Below the pieces are notes generated by a model that saw only the letters and a list, made by a program, of their open reading frames with translations, searched no databases and had not been told where the DNA came from. Position numbers and translations under genes: made by a program. From positions 1 to 56,443 of the forward strand of contig JAFLVC010000012.1 of assembly GCA_022508505.1 (NCBI GenBank): a stretch of DNA of 56,443 nt, in the 5' to 3' direction. Origin of the DNA: Clostridiales bacterium. Lineage in GTDB: Bacteria > Bacillota > Clostridia > Christensenellales > Pumilibacteraceae. Shown here one piece after another: positions 8,377 through 16,779 of the stretch (position 1 is its first letter; each line of letters begins with the position of its first letter).

Positions 8377-9282
8377 TCAAATAGCGCTTGTGCCGCGCAA
8401 CGCCGCAAGCGCCGCCGTAAAGTCTTTGGGCTCGCCTGCCGTAAAGCTCATTTCCCTGCCGTCTCGAGGGTGGCAAAACGTTATGCTCCGCGAGTGAAGA
8501 AGTTGTCCGCCCGCTCCGAGCCGCATGCTTCCGCCGTACAGCGCGTCGCACGACACGGGGTGGCCGAGGTATGCGCAGTGCACGCGGATTTGGTGCGTCC
8601 TGCCCGTCAAAAGCTCGAACTCGGCGTAGCAGTTGCCCTTGTACCGCTCGAGCACGTTATATCTCGTCGCGGCGTGTCTGCCGTCGGGGACGACCGCCAT
8701 TTTGAGCCTGTTATGCTTGTCCCGTCCGATATTGTTTTCCACAGTGCCGCTGTCGTCCTTGAAATTGCCGTCGACTATCGCGCGGTACAGCTTTTTTACC
8801 GTGCGCGCTGCGAACTGCTTGGATAGCTCGGCGTGCGAAAAATCGTTGCGCGCTACGACGATGAGCCCCGTCGTGTCCTTGTCCAGCCTGTGCACGATTC
8901 CCGCACGCACCGCGCCGTAAGCGGACGACAGCTTATCGCCGTAGCGGAACTTCAAGGCGTTTACGAGCGTGCCCGTGCGATTTCCCGCGCCCGGGTGCAC
9001 TACTAAGCCACGCTGTTTGTTAATAACTGCTACGTCGTCGTCCTCGTAAAGGACGTCGAGCGGTATATCTTCTTTTAGCACCTCTTCGGTTTCTTCGATA
9101 TCGTCAAACGCTACCTCGTCGCCCGTCTTGACGGTGCGCCCCGCCTTTGTCGCCGCCTCGCCGCCCACAAACACCTTTCCCGTGTCTATGAGCCGCTTTA
9201 TGTGCGAGCGCGTAAGCTCCGTTTCGTCGGCGAGGAACACGTCCAGCCGCGCGCCGCCTTCGGTGCAATATACCGTCGTCAA
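8377..9282 (-). CDS. rluD: RluA-family 23S rRNA pseudouridine synthase (RluD-like)
   Basis: Isomerises uridines in large-subunit rRNA. The 301-residue protein has an N-terminal S4 RNA-binding domain (about 12-75) and the catalytic motif HRLDKDTTGLIV, with the nucleophilic Asp. It starts with TTG at 9282, which overlaps the lspA stop (TTGA). The SD (GGAGG) lies in the codons for the terminal Gly residues of LspA. In B. subtilis the equivalent gene ylyB also sits between lspA and pyr genes. Confidence 0.9.
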   Translation of the reverse strand: MTTVYCTEGGARLDVFLADETELTRSHIKRLIDTGKVFVGGEAATKAGRTVKTGDEVAFDDIEETEEVLKEDIPLDVLYEDDDVAVINKQRGLVVHPGAGNRTGTLVNALKFRYGDKLSSAYGAVRAGIVHRLDKDTTGLIVVARNDFSHAELSKQFAARTVKKLYRAIVDGNFKDDSGTVENNIGRDKHNRLKMAVVPDGRHAATRYNVLERYKGNCYAEFELLTGRTHQIRVHCAYLGHPVSCDALYGGSMRLGAGGQLLHSRSITFCHPRDGREMSFTAGEPKDFTAALAALRGTSAI

Positions 9283-10154
9283 GCGCCACCTCCGCCGCCG
9301 TATTGCGTATCGGTTTCCTGCGTGTCGGTTGCGAGCATTTCGCTTTCGGGCGCTTCTTCGATTGTTTCCTCGGGCGTTTCACCGTCAAGAGCTGAATCGC
9401 TCTCTATCGCTTCGGCAGTCGCTTGCTCGCTCGCTTCGCCGTCTGTCGTATCGGCGCTTACCGCGGGCGAATCACTTTCAATAGAGACGTCGACGGCTAC
9501 TCCGCCTTCTTCGTCCTCGTCTTCGCTACCTAGCAAGAGCGATTGCTTTTTCTCGCTGCTCTTGTCCTTATAGACGAATATGAAGTATATTATTATGAGA
9601 ATGACGCCGATAACAAGCTCCGCGTCCGCTATATTGAATACGTAAAAGCTCTTTCTTCCGCCTATGGTCAGCCCGAAGTACACGAACTCCACGAAGTCCC
9701 TGACGTATGCGAGCGCCCAGCGGTCTATGCAGTTGCCCATTGCGCCGGCGACGAGCATGGCGAGCGACACGCGGAACAGCTTGCTCCCGCCCTTGTGCCG
9801 TATGAGAATCAGTATAAAAATCACAGACACGGCAACGGCGAACACGCAGAAAAATATGCGAGATCCCAAGGGTCCCAGCCAGCTCGTCATCCAGGACGAA
9901 CCGAACGCAGCATTGGAATTGTGCAGGTTTGTGAATTGCAGGACGTACGGAATGACGACGACGGTTTCGCCGACGTCGATCGTCGCGTTTATTATGGCCT
10001 TGGAAATCAAATCGAGCGCAAAAAGAGAGATCATGACGATATACTCCATTTTTGCGACCTTCAGATACGCCCACACGCGTTTTGCGTAACGCTTTACAAC
10101 GCCCCAAAATGCGCTAAGCTTATCTTTAAATGTTGATTTCTTTTCGTCAGCCAT
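9279..10154 (-). CDS. lspA: Prolipoprotein signal peptidase II with long acidic C-terminal tail
   Basis: A membrane aspartyl protease that removes lipoprotein signal peptides; two lipoprotein substrates are encoded in this window (33942 and 37319). Four hydrophobic segments are present. The two catalytic Asp are D144 in GNCIDRW and D177 in FNIADAELVIG. The usual length is 150-200 residues; here the 291-residue protein has an extra basic N-terminus (about 35 residues) and an acidic Glu/Asp/Ser/Thr-rich tail from about 205 that ends in five Gly and Ala. The tail should face the cytoplasm. It overlaps rluD by 4 nt and has GGAG before its ATG. Confidence 0.92.
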   Translation of the reverse strand: MADEKKSTFKDKLSAFWGVVKRYAKRVWAYLKVAKMEYIVMISLFALDLISKAIINATIDVGETVVVIPYVLQFTNLHNSNAAFGSSWMTSWLGPLGSRIFFCVFAVAVSVIFILILIRHKGGSKLFRVSLAMLVAGAMGNCIDRWALAYVRDFVEFVYFGLTIGGRKSFYVFNIADAELVIGVILIIIYFIFVYKDKSSEKKQSLLLGSEDEDEEGGVAVDVSIESDSPAVSADTTDGEASEQATAEAIESDSALDGETPEETIEEAPESEMLATDTQETDTQYGGGGGA

Positions 10155-10224
10155 TCGTTCTCCGAATTTTTTACAGCTTTTATTTTTATCTTTATGTCGG
10201 TTTTGTCGTCGATAGCCTTGAGTT

Positions 10225-10788
10225 TTACTCGGGCTTTGCGACCTCTATGCCCTCCGGAACTATGAGGAACATATTTGTCTTTATCGGTATTACCCTGCCG
10301 CCGAGCGCGTACACCGCGCCCGACGTGAAATCGAGAACGCGCTGAGCGTCGTCGGTTTCCGCTATCGGATCGAGGTCGACTATCGCCGGCTCTCTGCGGC
10401 GCATATAATCGATGAGCCGCTCGACGTCGGAAGCGTTGCGTGGCGTGTACAAAACGATGTTTTGATACAGGCGCGGCGAGATGAATTGGTCGACCTTGGG
10501 AAGAGGCGCCGCCTTCTTTTCGGGTGCGGGAACGTCGTAGTACTGAAACTTGGGCGGGGTTACGAGGTCGCGTTCCGTCTTTGCGACAGTATCCGGCTTG
10601 GGCGGAAATGTCGGTGCCTGCTGCGAAGAATAGCTCGGCTGAGTGTAGCCGAAAGCGTTCTGCTGCTTTTTCTTTTTGTCGCCGACGTAATTGTCGTTCT
10701 CGTCGTGCGTGTCCTCGTAAATCTCGGGCTGCCCGCCCTTGTAGTTGCTCGCACGCCACAGAAACGTATCGAAATCTTCGTTAGGCAT
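10225..10788 (-). CDS. sepF: Cell division protein SepF
   Basis: SepF anchors and bundles FtsZ at the division ring in Gram-positive bacteria. The 187-residue protein has a variable Pro/Gln/Lys-rich linker (about 20-100) and a C-terminal SepF domain (about 105-180), recognised by RLIDYMRRREPAIVDLD and the end segment NMFLIVPEGIEV. The N-terminus lacks an obvious long amphipathic helix, but MPNEDFDTFLWRAS could serve. AAGGAG precedes the ATG by 7 nt. It lies between yggS and lspA, the same neighbours as in Bacillus once the intervening ylmG-ileS genes are removed. Confidence 0.9.
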   Translation of the reverse strand: MPNEDFDTFLWRASNYKGGQPEIYEDTHDENDNYVGDKKKKQQNAFGYTQPSYSSQQAPTFPPKPDTVAKTERDLVTPPKFQYYDVPAPEKKAAPLPKVDQFISPRLYQNIVLYTPRNASDVERLIDYMRRREPAIVDLDPIAETDDAQRVLDFTSGAVYALGGRVIPIKTNMFLIVPEGIEVAKPE

Positions 10789-10852
10789 TTTTTATCTCCT
10801 TGCGTTGGTTTTCTGTCCGTCGTTACGGATATAAAACAGTAGCGGTAAATCT

Positions 10853-11521
10853 TTACTGTTGTCGAACGGCATTACGGCTTCCGAAAATCGCCGTACCTAT
10901 TCGTACCATGTTGCTGCCGAATTCGATCGCCCGCTCGTAGTCGCCGCTCATTCCCATTGACAGAATGTCGAACTTTCCGTCGCGGTACTTCTCGAACACC
11001 TTGTACGCGTCGCGGTAAACGCCGTCCTCCGCACCTATCGGCGGCACCGCCATCAGCCCGCGAAGCTCCAAGCTTTTCTTGCCGCGAACGAACTCGATAA
11101 GCTCGTCTATCTCGTCCGTCCTTGCGCCCGTCTTGCTCTCCTCGTTTCCCGCATTGAGTTCTACGAGCACGGGCTGTACCACTCCGCGCTTTTCCGCCAA
11201 AGTTGCAATCTGCTCGGCAAGAGCGGCATTCGACACCGACTGTATCAGCGCTATATTGCCGACAAGGTATTTTGCCTTGTTGCGCTGCAAAGTACCGATA
11301 AAGTGCCATTTAGCGCCGCTCACGCCGTCTTTCTTTGCAAGGTACTCTTGAACGCGGTTTTCGCCGACGTCTTTAAGCCCGAGCTCGATTACGTCCGAAA
11401 CCGTCTTTGCGTCCAGCGTTTTGGTCGCCGCAACAACGGTAACTTTGCTTCCCGTTCGCGCCGCGGCTCTATCCACCGCCGACAAAACGGAATATAGATT
11501 GCGTTTGAGCTCGTCCGACAT
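10853..11521 (-). CDS. yggS: YggS/YlmE-type pyridoxal phosphate homeostasis protein
   Basis: A single-domain PLP-binding protein (PLPBP family) involved in vitamin B6 and amino-acid homeostasis, 222 residues. The PLP lysine is in VTVVAATKTLDAKT, and GENRVQEYLAK, WHFIGTLQRNKAKYL and MSGDYERAIEFGSNMVRIG are family signatures. The start at 11521 (MSDELKRNL) fits homologs; a 42-residue upstream extension lacks family similarity. No clear SD: a TATTAT -10-like box lies exactly 6 nt before the ATG, and a stronger promoter lies further up. The gene opens the division/pyrimidine cluster. Confidence 0.9.
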   Translation of the reverse strand: MSDELKRNLYSVLSAVDRAAARTGSKVTVVAATKTLDAKTVSDVIELGLKDVGENRVQEYLAKKDGVSGAKWHFIGTLQRNKAKYLVGNIALIQSVSNAALAEQIATLAEKRGVVQPVLVELNAGNEESKTGARTDEIDELIEFVRGKKSLELRGLMAVPPIGAEDGVYRDAYKVFEKYRDGKFDILSMGMSGDYERAIEFGSNMVRIGTAIFGSRNAVRQQ

Positions 11522-11527
11522 CAAAGC

Positions 11528-11572
11528 ATAATACCCTGCGTACATTATACTACAACTGCGCCCATAAATCAA
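11528..11572 (-). promoter_or_regulatory. yggS promoter(s)
   Basis: On the minus strand TTGATT (11567-11572), 17 nt, TATAAT (11544-11549), which predicts a 16-nt leader. A second -10-like box TATTAT (11528-11533), with a weak -35 17 nt upstream, would start transcription exactly at the ATG (11521). Its context, TATTATGCTTTGATG, closely resembles rqcH (TATAATGCTTTTATG). Confidence 0.6.
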
Positions 11573-11647
11573 CTGTTTTCTCGAATTGCTTTTCGCCTTT
11601 CGATAAGCAATTTTGCCCGCAATATTTTGAGGAATACGGCACGGCAC

Positions 11648-11683
11648 AAAAAAAGAACCGCCATGCTTGACGGTTCTTTTTTT
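11648..11683. terminator. Terminator after hydA
   Basis: A stem AGAACCGCCA / TGACGGTTCT with one mismatch and a TGCT loop, flanked by seven A on one side and seven T on the other. It can end hydCBA transcription on the minus strand and could also act on the plus strand. Confidence 0.85.
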
Positions 11684-11691
11684 GCTGTATT

Positions 11692-11740
11692 AGGCTCCCC
11701 TTAATAAGGGGAGCTGTCGCCGTCAGGCGACTGAGGGGAT
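11692..11740. repeat. Dispersed palindromic repeat abutting the hydA stop
   Basis: Two adjacent palindromes, CTCCCCTTAATAAGGGGAG and GTCGCCGTCAGGCGAC, then TGAGGGGATG. A degenerate copy is at 33767-33808. Similar short palindromic elements are common between genes in gut clostridial genomes (general knowledge). It ends 2 bp from the hydA stop codon. Confidence 0.75.
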
Positions 11741-11741
11741 G

Positions 11742-13493
11742 TTAATATCTATCTCTTTTTACGTAGCTCGTGTGGAGCACTTCGTGAGCGACGTGGCTGT
11801 TGGGCTTTTCAAAGTACTCTTTGTAAAGCGTCTTGACGGCGGGGTTTTCGTGCGACTTACGGAGCGTGTCCTTTTTGTCCTTTTTGTACAGGACGCCCGC
11901 ACGGACCTTGGCGACGTCTACGACGTTGCGCGTCGAGCTGCTTACGATAGGCTGACCGCCGCCGTTTACACAGCCGCCCGGGCACGCCATGATCTCGATA
12001 AAGTGGTACTTGCTCTTGCCCGCTTTGACCTCGTCCATTATCTTACGCGCGTTGGAAAGTCCGCTCGCGACGCAGATGTTTATCGTCTTTCCGGCGAGGG
12101 TTATCGAAGCTTCCTTGATACCCTTGGTGCCGCGGACTGCCTTGAAGTCGATGTTTTCGAGCGTCTCGCCCGTAACGGTCTCCGCAACCGTGCGGAGCGC
12201 CGCTTCCATGACGCCGCCCGTCGCGCCGAATATGAGGCCTGCCGAGCTGCCCTTGCCTATCGGGTTGTCGAACTCCGCCTTGGGATCGAGCGCTTTGAAG
12301 TCGATGCCGTAGTTTCTTATCATGCGGGCAAGCTCGCGCGTCGTGATCGACTCGTCGACGTCGGGAATGCCCGCGCCCGCCGCGCTCTGATCGTCGCGAA
12401 GCAATTCGGACTTTTTGGCTATGCACGGCATGACGGTTACGACTGCGACGTTCTTGGGATCGAGCCCCATCTTTTTGGCGTAGTACGTCTTCATGATCGC
12501 GCCGAACATCTGCTGCGGCGATTTGCACGTAGAAAGGTGCGGCAACAGCTCGGGATAGTTGAACTCGATAAACCTTATCCAGCCCGCGCTGCACGAGGTG
12601 ATCATGGGGAGCACTGCGTTCTTGTCGTTGAGCCTTGCTATGAACTCCGCGCCCTCTTCCATTATCGTCATGTCCGCCGCCATGTCGACGTCGAACACCT
12701 TGTCAAACCCGATCGCCTTGAGCGCGGCGACCATTCTGCCCTCGGTGTCCGTGCCGATGGGATAGCCGAACTCCTCGCCGAGCGCGGCGCGTACCGACGG
12801 CGCGGTGCCGACGATAACGGTCTTTTCGGGGTCGTGCAACAGCTTGTCGACCGCCGCGACGCTGTCCTTTTCGCGGAGCGCACCCGTCGGGCAGACGTTG
12901 ATGCATTGACCGCACGCGACGCACGGAACTTCGCCGAGGTTCTTATCGAAGGGGCTGGCTATGCGCGTCGCAAAGCCGCGGTTGCCCGCGTCGATAACGC
13001 CGACGGACTGCACCTTGTTGCACGCCGCAACGCAGCGACGGCAGAGTATGCACTTGTTATTGTCGCGCACGAGATATTCGGTGGCGTCGTCGACGTCGTA
13101 GTTGTTCATCTCGCCGTCGTAACGCTTGTCGTCGCAACCGTACTCCTTGGAAAGAGTTTGGAGCTCGCAGTTGCCGCTTCTCACGCAGCTAAGACAATCC
13201 TTGTGGTGATTGCTCAAAAGGAGCTCGAGCGTCATTTTGCGCGCGGCGCGGACCTTCGGGGTGTTGGTCAAAACTTCCATGCCCTCGGATACGAGCGTCG
13301 AGCACGCCGTCATCAGCTTGCGGTTGCCCTTGAGCTCGACGACGCAAACGCGGCAGCTCGACTCGTTGCACAAGTCCTTCATATAGCACAGCGTAGGGAT
13401 CTTATAACCCGCTTTGAGCGCCGCATCGAGAATGCGCGTGCCCTCGGGAACGGTTACGTCAATGCCGTTTACTTTAAGATTCACGTTTTTCAT
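11742..13493 (-). CDS. hydA: [FeFe]-hydrogenase catalytic subunit HydA
   Basis: Produces or consumes H2 at the H-cluster; with HydB and HydC it would form an NADH/ferredoxin-dependent, electron-bifurcating type enzyme. The 583-residue protein has an N-terminal [2Fe-2S] domain (C36, C47, C50, C64), a His-Cys3 [4Fe-4S] site (C100, C103, C109), two ferredoxin clusters (C148-C158 and C191-C201) and the H domain. H-cluster motifs are L1 TSCSAGW (299-305), L2 MPCIAKKSE (355-363) and L3 EIMACPGGCVNGGGQP (500-515). L1 differs from the textbook TSCCPGW at two positions. A 70-residue C-terminal extension follows L3. AGGAG precedes the ATG. Confidence 0.93.
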   Translation of the reverse strand: MKNVNLKVNGIDVTVPEGTRILDAALKAGYKIPTLCYMKDLCNESSCRVCVVELKGNRKLMTACSTLVSEGMEVLTNTPKVRAARKMTLELLLSNHHKDCLSCVRSGNCELQTLSKEYGCDDKRYDGEMNNYDVDDATEYLVRDNNKCILCRRCVAACNKVQSVGVIDAGNRGFATRIASPFDKNLGEVPCVACGQCINVCPTGALREKDSVAAVDKLLHDPEKTVIVGTAPSVRAALGEEFGYPIGTDTEGRMVAALKAIGFDKVFDVDMAADMTIMEEGAEFIARLNDKNAVLPMITSCSAGWIRFIEFNYPELLPHLSTCKSPQQMFGAIMKTYYAKKMGLDPKNVAVVTVMPCIAKKSELLRDDQSAAGAGIPDVDESITTRELARMIRNYGIDFKALDPKAEFDNPIGKGSSAGLIFGATGGVMEAALRTVAETVTGETLENIDFKAVRGTKGIKEASITLAGKTINICVASGLSNARKIMDEVKAGKSKYHFIEIMACPGGCVNGGGQPIVSSSTRNVVDVAKVRAGVLYKKDKKDTLRKSHENPAVKTLYKEYFEKPNSHVAHEVLHTSYVKRDRY

Positions 13494-13515
13494 GTTTCTG
13501 TCTATCTCCTATTGC

Positions 13516-15405
13516 CTACTTGGAAATCGCTTTTACGGGGCACTGACCGGCGCAAGCACCGCACTTGATGCACTTAGCGGGTACAATCTCGTACGACGCG
13601 AGCTTGTGGCCGGGCGCTACGTAGTCGGTCTTATCGATAGCCGCAACGGGGCAGCCGCGCGCGCACTTGCCGCAGCCGATGCACTTTTCTTTATCTATTT
13701 TGTAGCTTACAAGCGCTTTGCATACGCCCGCGGGGCAGGTGCCGTTGCAGTGCGCCTCGTACTCGTCGCGGAAATACCTGAGCGTGGAAAGAACGGGGTT
13801 GGGCGCCGTCTGACCGAGACCGCACAACGAGTTGTCCTTTATGTAGTAGCACAGCTCTTCCATCTTGTCGAGGTCTTCGAGCGTCGCCTCGCCCTTCGTC
13901 ACCTTGTCGAGCATTTCGAGAAGGCGCTTGTTGCCGATACGGCAGGGCGTGCACTTTCCGCACGACTCTTCGACTGTGAACTCGAGGAAGAACTTTGCGA
14001 TGTCGACCATGCAGTTGTCCTCGTCCATGACGATAAGTCCGCCCGAACCCATCATCGAGCCGATTGCCATGAGGCTGTCGTAGTCGATTGCGGTGTCAAT
14101 GAGCGAAGCGGGAATGCAACCGCCGGACGGGCCGCCGGTCTGCGCCGCTTTAAACTTCTTGCCGTTGGGGCAGCCGCCGCCGATGTCCTCTACAATCGTG
14201 CGGAGCGTCGTGCCCATGGGAATTTCGACAAGTCCGACGTTTTCGAGCTTGCCGCCGAGCGCGAATACCTTGGTACCCTTGCTCTTCTCGGTGCCGAAGC
14301 TTGCAAACCAATCGGCGCCGTTCAAAATAATCTGAGTGATGTTGCCGTACGTCTCGACGTTGTTGATGAGCGTCGGCTTGCCGAACAGGCCCTTGACCGC
14401 AGGGAACGGCGGGCGCTGACGGGGCTCGCCGCGCTTGCCTTCCGCTGAATTAAGCAACGCCGTCTCCTCGCCGCAGACGAACGCGCCCGCGCCGAGACGG
14501 AGCTCGAGGTCGAAGTTTTTGCCGAGGCCCATGGCGTTGTTGCCGAGTATGCCGTACTCGTGCGCCTGCTTGATTGCGACTTCGAGACGGTTAACGGCAA
14601 TCGGGTACTCCGCGCGGACGTAAATGACGCCGTGCTCTGCGCCTACCGCATAGCCCGCTATCATCATCGCCTCGATTACGGCGTGAGGATCGCCCTCGAG
14701 AAGCGAACGGTCCATGAACGCGCCGGGGTCGCCCTCGTCGGCGTTACATGCGACGTACTTTTCGGTGCCGGGCGCGTCGTGGGTAAACTGCCACTTGAGA
14801 CCGGTAGAAAAGCCTGCGCCGCCGCGGCCACGCAAACCGCTCTTTTTGATCTCGTCGATTACCTGCTGCTGGGTCATGGTCGTAACGGCCTTTTCGTACG
14901 CCTTGTAGCCGTCGCGAGCGAGGTACTCGTCGATGTTTTCGGGATCTATCACGCCGCAGTTGCGAAGAACAACGCGGTACTGGCTCTTGTAGAAGTCGGT
15001 GTCGTTTATCGACTTCATCTGGCCGTTAGCGTCCTTTTCGGAATGGAGAAGGCGCTCGACGGGCTTGCCGCCGACGAGGTGCGCTTCGACTATCTCCGCG
15101 ACGTCCTCGGGCTTTACGTGAGTGTAGAACGAGCCGTCGGGATAAACGACGACGATCGGGCCCTTGGAGCAAAGTCCGAAGCAACCCGTCATTATGACGT
15201 TGACGTCGGTAACATTCTTTTCCGCAAGAAGCGACTTAAAGTTGTCGTAGATGATCTTGCTGTTGCCGGACGTGCAGCCCGTGCCGCCGCAGACCAAAAC
15301 ATGCGCGCGAGGCTCGCCTGCCGTAACAGTGGCACCCTCCTTGCGCTCCTCGACGTTCGCCTTCATGCGCTCGCGGATATCTTGCAATTGTTTTAAGGTT
15401 TTCAT
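13516..15405 (-). CDS. hydB: Hydrogenase NADH/FMN subunit HydB (NuoF-like)
   Basis: The NAD(H)- and FMN-binding subunit of the HydABC complex, 629 residues. Domains in order: thioredoxin-like [2Fe-2S] domain (VCGGTGCTSG, later TGCFGLCSKG); NuoF core with GRGGAGFSTGLKW and CNADEGDPGAFMDR; SLBB region; 4Fe-4S site ESCGKCTPCRIG; and two C-terminal ferredoxin motifs, CIGCGKCARGCPVAAI and CIKCGACAGQCPVKAI. The order is that of bifurcating hydrogenase subunits rather than complex I alone. GGAGAGG precedes the ATG. It lies 17 nt after hydC and 22 nt before hydA. Confidence 0.93.
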   Translation of the reverse strand: MKTLKQLQDIRERMKANVEERKEGATVTAGEPRAHVLVCGGTGCTSGNSKIIYDNFKSLLAEKNVTDVNVIMTGCFGLCSKGPIVVVYPDGSFYTHVKPEDVAEIVEAHLVGGKPVERLLHSEKDANGQMKSINDTDFYKSQYRVVLRNCGVIDPENIDEYLARDGYKAYEKAVTTMTQQQVIDEIKKSGLRGRGGAGFSTGLKWQFTHDAPGTEKYVACNADEGDPGAFMDRSLLEGDPHAVIEAMMIAGYAVGAEHGVIYVRAEYPIAVNRLEVAIKQAHEYGILGNNAMGLGKNFDLELRLGAGAFVCGEETALLNSAEGKRGEPRQRPPFPAVKGLFGKPTLINNVETYGNITQIILNGADWFASFGTEKSKGTKVFALGGKLENVGLVEIPMGTTLRTIVEDIGGGCPNGKKFKAAQTGGPSGGCIPASLIDTAIDYDSLMAIGSMMGSGGLIVMDEDNCMVDIAKFFLEFTVEESCGKCTPCRIGNKRLLEMLDKVTKGEATLEDLDKMEELCYYIKDNSLCGLGQTAPNPVLSTLRYFRDEYEAHCNGTCPAGVCKALVSYKIDKEKCIGCGKCARGCPVAAIDKTDYVAPGHKLASYEIVPAKCIKCGACAGQCPVKAISK

Positions 15406-15422
15406 ATATTTTCCTCTCCGTA

Positions 15423-15890
15423 TTACGCGTTGTTATATTTGGCCAAAATCTCGTCCACGCTCGCCTCGGTAACCTTGCCGTAAACCTCGCCGTTCACCGT
15501 GAGAACGGGCGCAAGGCCGCAGCAGCCGATGCAACGCGTAGCCTCGAGAGTAAACCTGCCGTCGGGCGTGGTGTGCCCCGGCTCAATGCCGAACGTGCGC
15601 GCGAACTTGTCTATTACGCCGCCGCTGCCCTTGACGTAGCAGGCCGTGCCGAGACAGACCGCTATCTTGATTTGACCGGGCCGCTCGAGGCGGAACTGCG
15701 AATAGAAAGTCGCAATGCCGTATACGTTGGCGAGCGGAACGCCGAAATAATCGGCAATGCGAAGCTGAACCTCCATCGGAAGATAGCCGTAGATGTCCTG
15801 CGCCTTTTGCATCGCCATCATTACAGGTCCCGGAACGTCTTTGAGACTTTCCAAAACCTCGCCGAACTCTTTGTCCTTTTCTTCGGTCAT
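15423..15890 (-). CDS. hydC: Hydrogenase [2Fe-2S] subunit HydC (NuoE-like)
   Basis: A 155-residue thioredoxin-fold ferredoxin that relays electrons inside HydABC. The ligands are C79 and C84 (AVCLGTACYVKG) and C120 and C124 (TRCIGCCGLAP), the NuoE spacing. The N-terminal helical part (YGYLPMEVQLRIAD, NVYGIATFYSQF) is typical. AAGGAG lies upstream of the ATG, and the 82-nt 5' leader comes from a promoter at 15979-16007. First gene of the hydCBA operon. Confidence 0.93.
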   Translation of the reverse strand: MTEEKDKEFGEVLESLKDVPGPVMMAMQKAQDIYGYLPMEVQLRIADYFGVPLANVYGIATFYSQFRLERPGQIKIAVCLGTACYVKGSGGVIDKFARTFGIEPGHTTPDGRFTLEATRCIGCCGLAPVLTVNGEVYGKVTEASVDEILAKYNNA

Positions 15891-15978
15891 GTTATGTATG
15901 CTCCTTAAATTTTATCGCGGTGCGCTCCGATTAAAAATCGTGTCGGCACTACAAACCGCGTTTATGCCGTACGGATTG

Positions 15979-16007
15979 ATTGTAACATATTTTTCAAACT
16001 ATGACAA
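15979..16007 (-). promoter_or_regulatory. hydCBA promoter
   Basis: On the minus strand TTGTCA (16002-16007), exactly 17 nt, TACAAT (15979-15984). The predicted start is near 15972, which gives an 82-nt leader before hydC. No further operator or riboswitch was recognised in the leader. Confidence 0.7.
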
Positions 16008-16053
16008 GTGTTCCCGCCTTTTTTAATCAAAAGTTAGCAGCCGCTAACCGCTT

Positions 16054-16758
16054 TTAAACGACGGCGGACGAAAGGGCGACGAGGTCGAGCGCGCGGACGG
16101 CGACGTATCTTATATACGACTGCAATGAGCGACCCGTCGGCGGCGAATACTCCCCCGCTTTTTGGAGCGCACGAACGAGCGATTTGCCGTTTGACTTGTC
16201 GGCATAACGCAGGAGTTTTAGGCATGCGGCACGGACTGTGCGGTCGGCCTCCGCGTCGGTGATGTTTCCGCGCTCTAAGCTGTCGGCGGCGTTAAACAGC
16301 GCGTCAAACCACTCGCCCGTCAGGTATTTGACCGCCGCGCGGTCTTTACTTTCTATCGAGCCGAACTTCAGCTCGAACTTAAAGTAGAATGCGCCGTCGT
16401 TGACTTCGGCGAGCGCTTTTGCGTCCCCCTCCTTTCTGTACGCCGCGGCAATTATCTTGTAGCTGCCGTCGTTGTAGATATAGCCCGCACCGCCGCGAGA
16501 AGACGCCGATAACGCGCCGTCGGAAGCCGCCTGTCTGTCGGTACATTCCTGCGTAGCGAGGAAGTAAAAAGTAGCGGCGGTTGTTTCCGCTTCCGAAGAT
16601 GCCTGTTCTGAGCCGAACGGAAAGAACACCGCGAGAATACAAATTCCGGCTGTCAGAAGCAGCAATACGACGATTAAAAACCCGACGCCGCGCCTGCCGC
16701 CGCTCGGTCCTCTACGCTTTTTCGATATGAAATACGCACCCGAAGAATATTGCGCCAT
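16054..16758 (-). CDS. Single-pass membrane protein of unknown function
   Basis: A 234-residue protein with a basic cytoplasmic N-terminus (SKKRRGPSGGRRG), one TM segment at about 27-49 and an extracytoplasmic C-terminal part. The stretch FYFLATQECTDRQAA directly after the membrane is reminiscent of clostridial SPOR-like proteins, but no family can be claimed. The region after about 95 is helical and Ala/Leu-rich. No strong SD is visible; AGGG lies about 10 nt before the ATG. It is divergent from the DUF6062 gene, sharing a 70-nt region that contains TATAAT for this strand. Confidence 0.6.
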   Translation of the reverse strand: MAQYSSGAYFISKKRRGPSGGRRGVGFLIVVLLLLTAGICILAVFFPFGSEQASSEAETTAATFYFLATQECTDRQAASDGALSASSRGGAGYIYNDGSYKIIAAAYRKEGDAKALAEVNDGAFYFKFELKFGSIESKDRAAVKYLTGEWFDALFNAADSLERGNITDAEADRTVRAACLKLLRYADKSNGKSLVRALQKAGEYSPPTGRSLQSYIRYVAVRALDLVALSSAVV

Positions 16759-16779
16759 GGTCTTGCCCTACCGCACGAA

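Noticed and set aside
11739-13568. A 609-codon plus-strand open frame opposite hydA, and other long antisense frames (for example 13414-14448, 19944-21266, 25756-26943)
   Set aside because: They are shadows created by GC-rich codon use in real genes on the other strand; their translations are Arg/Ala/Val-rich, have no recognised domains and lack ribosome binding sites.
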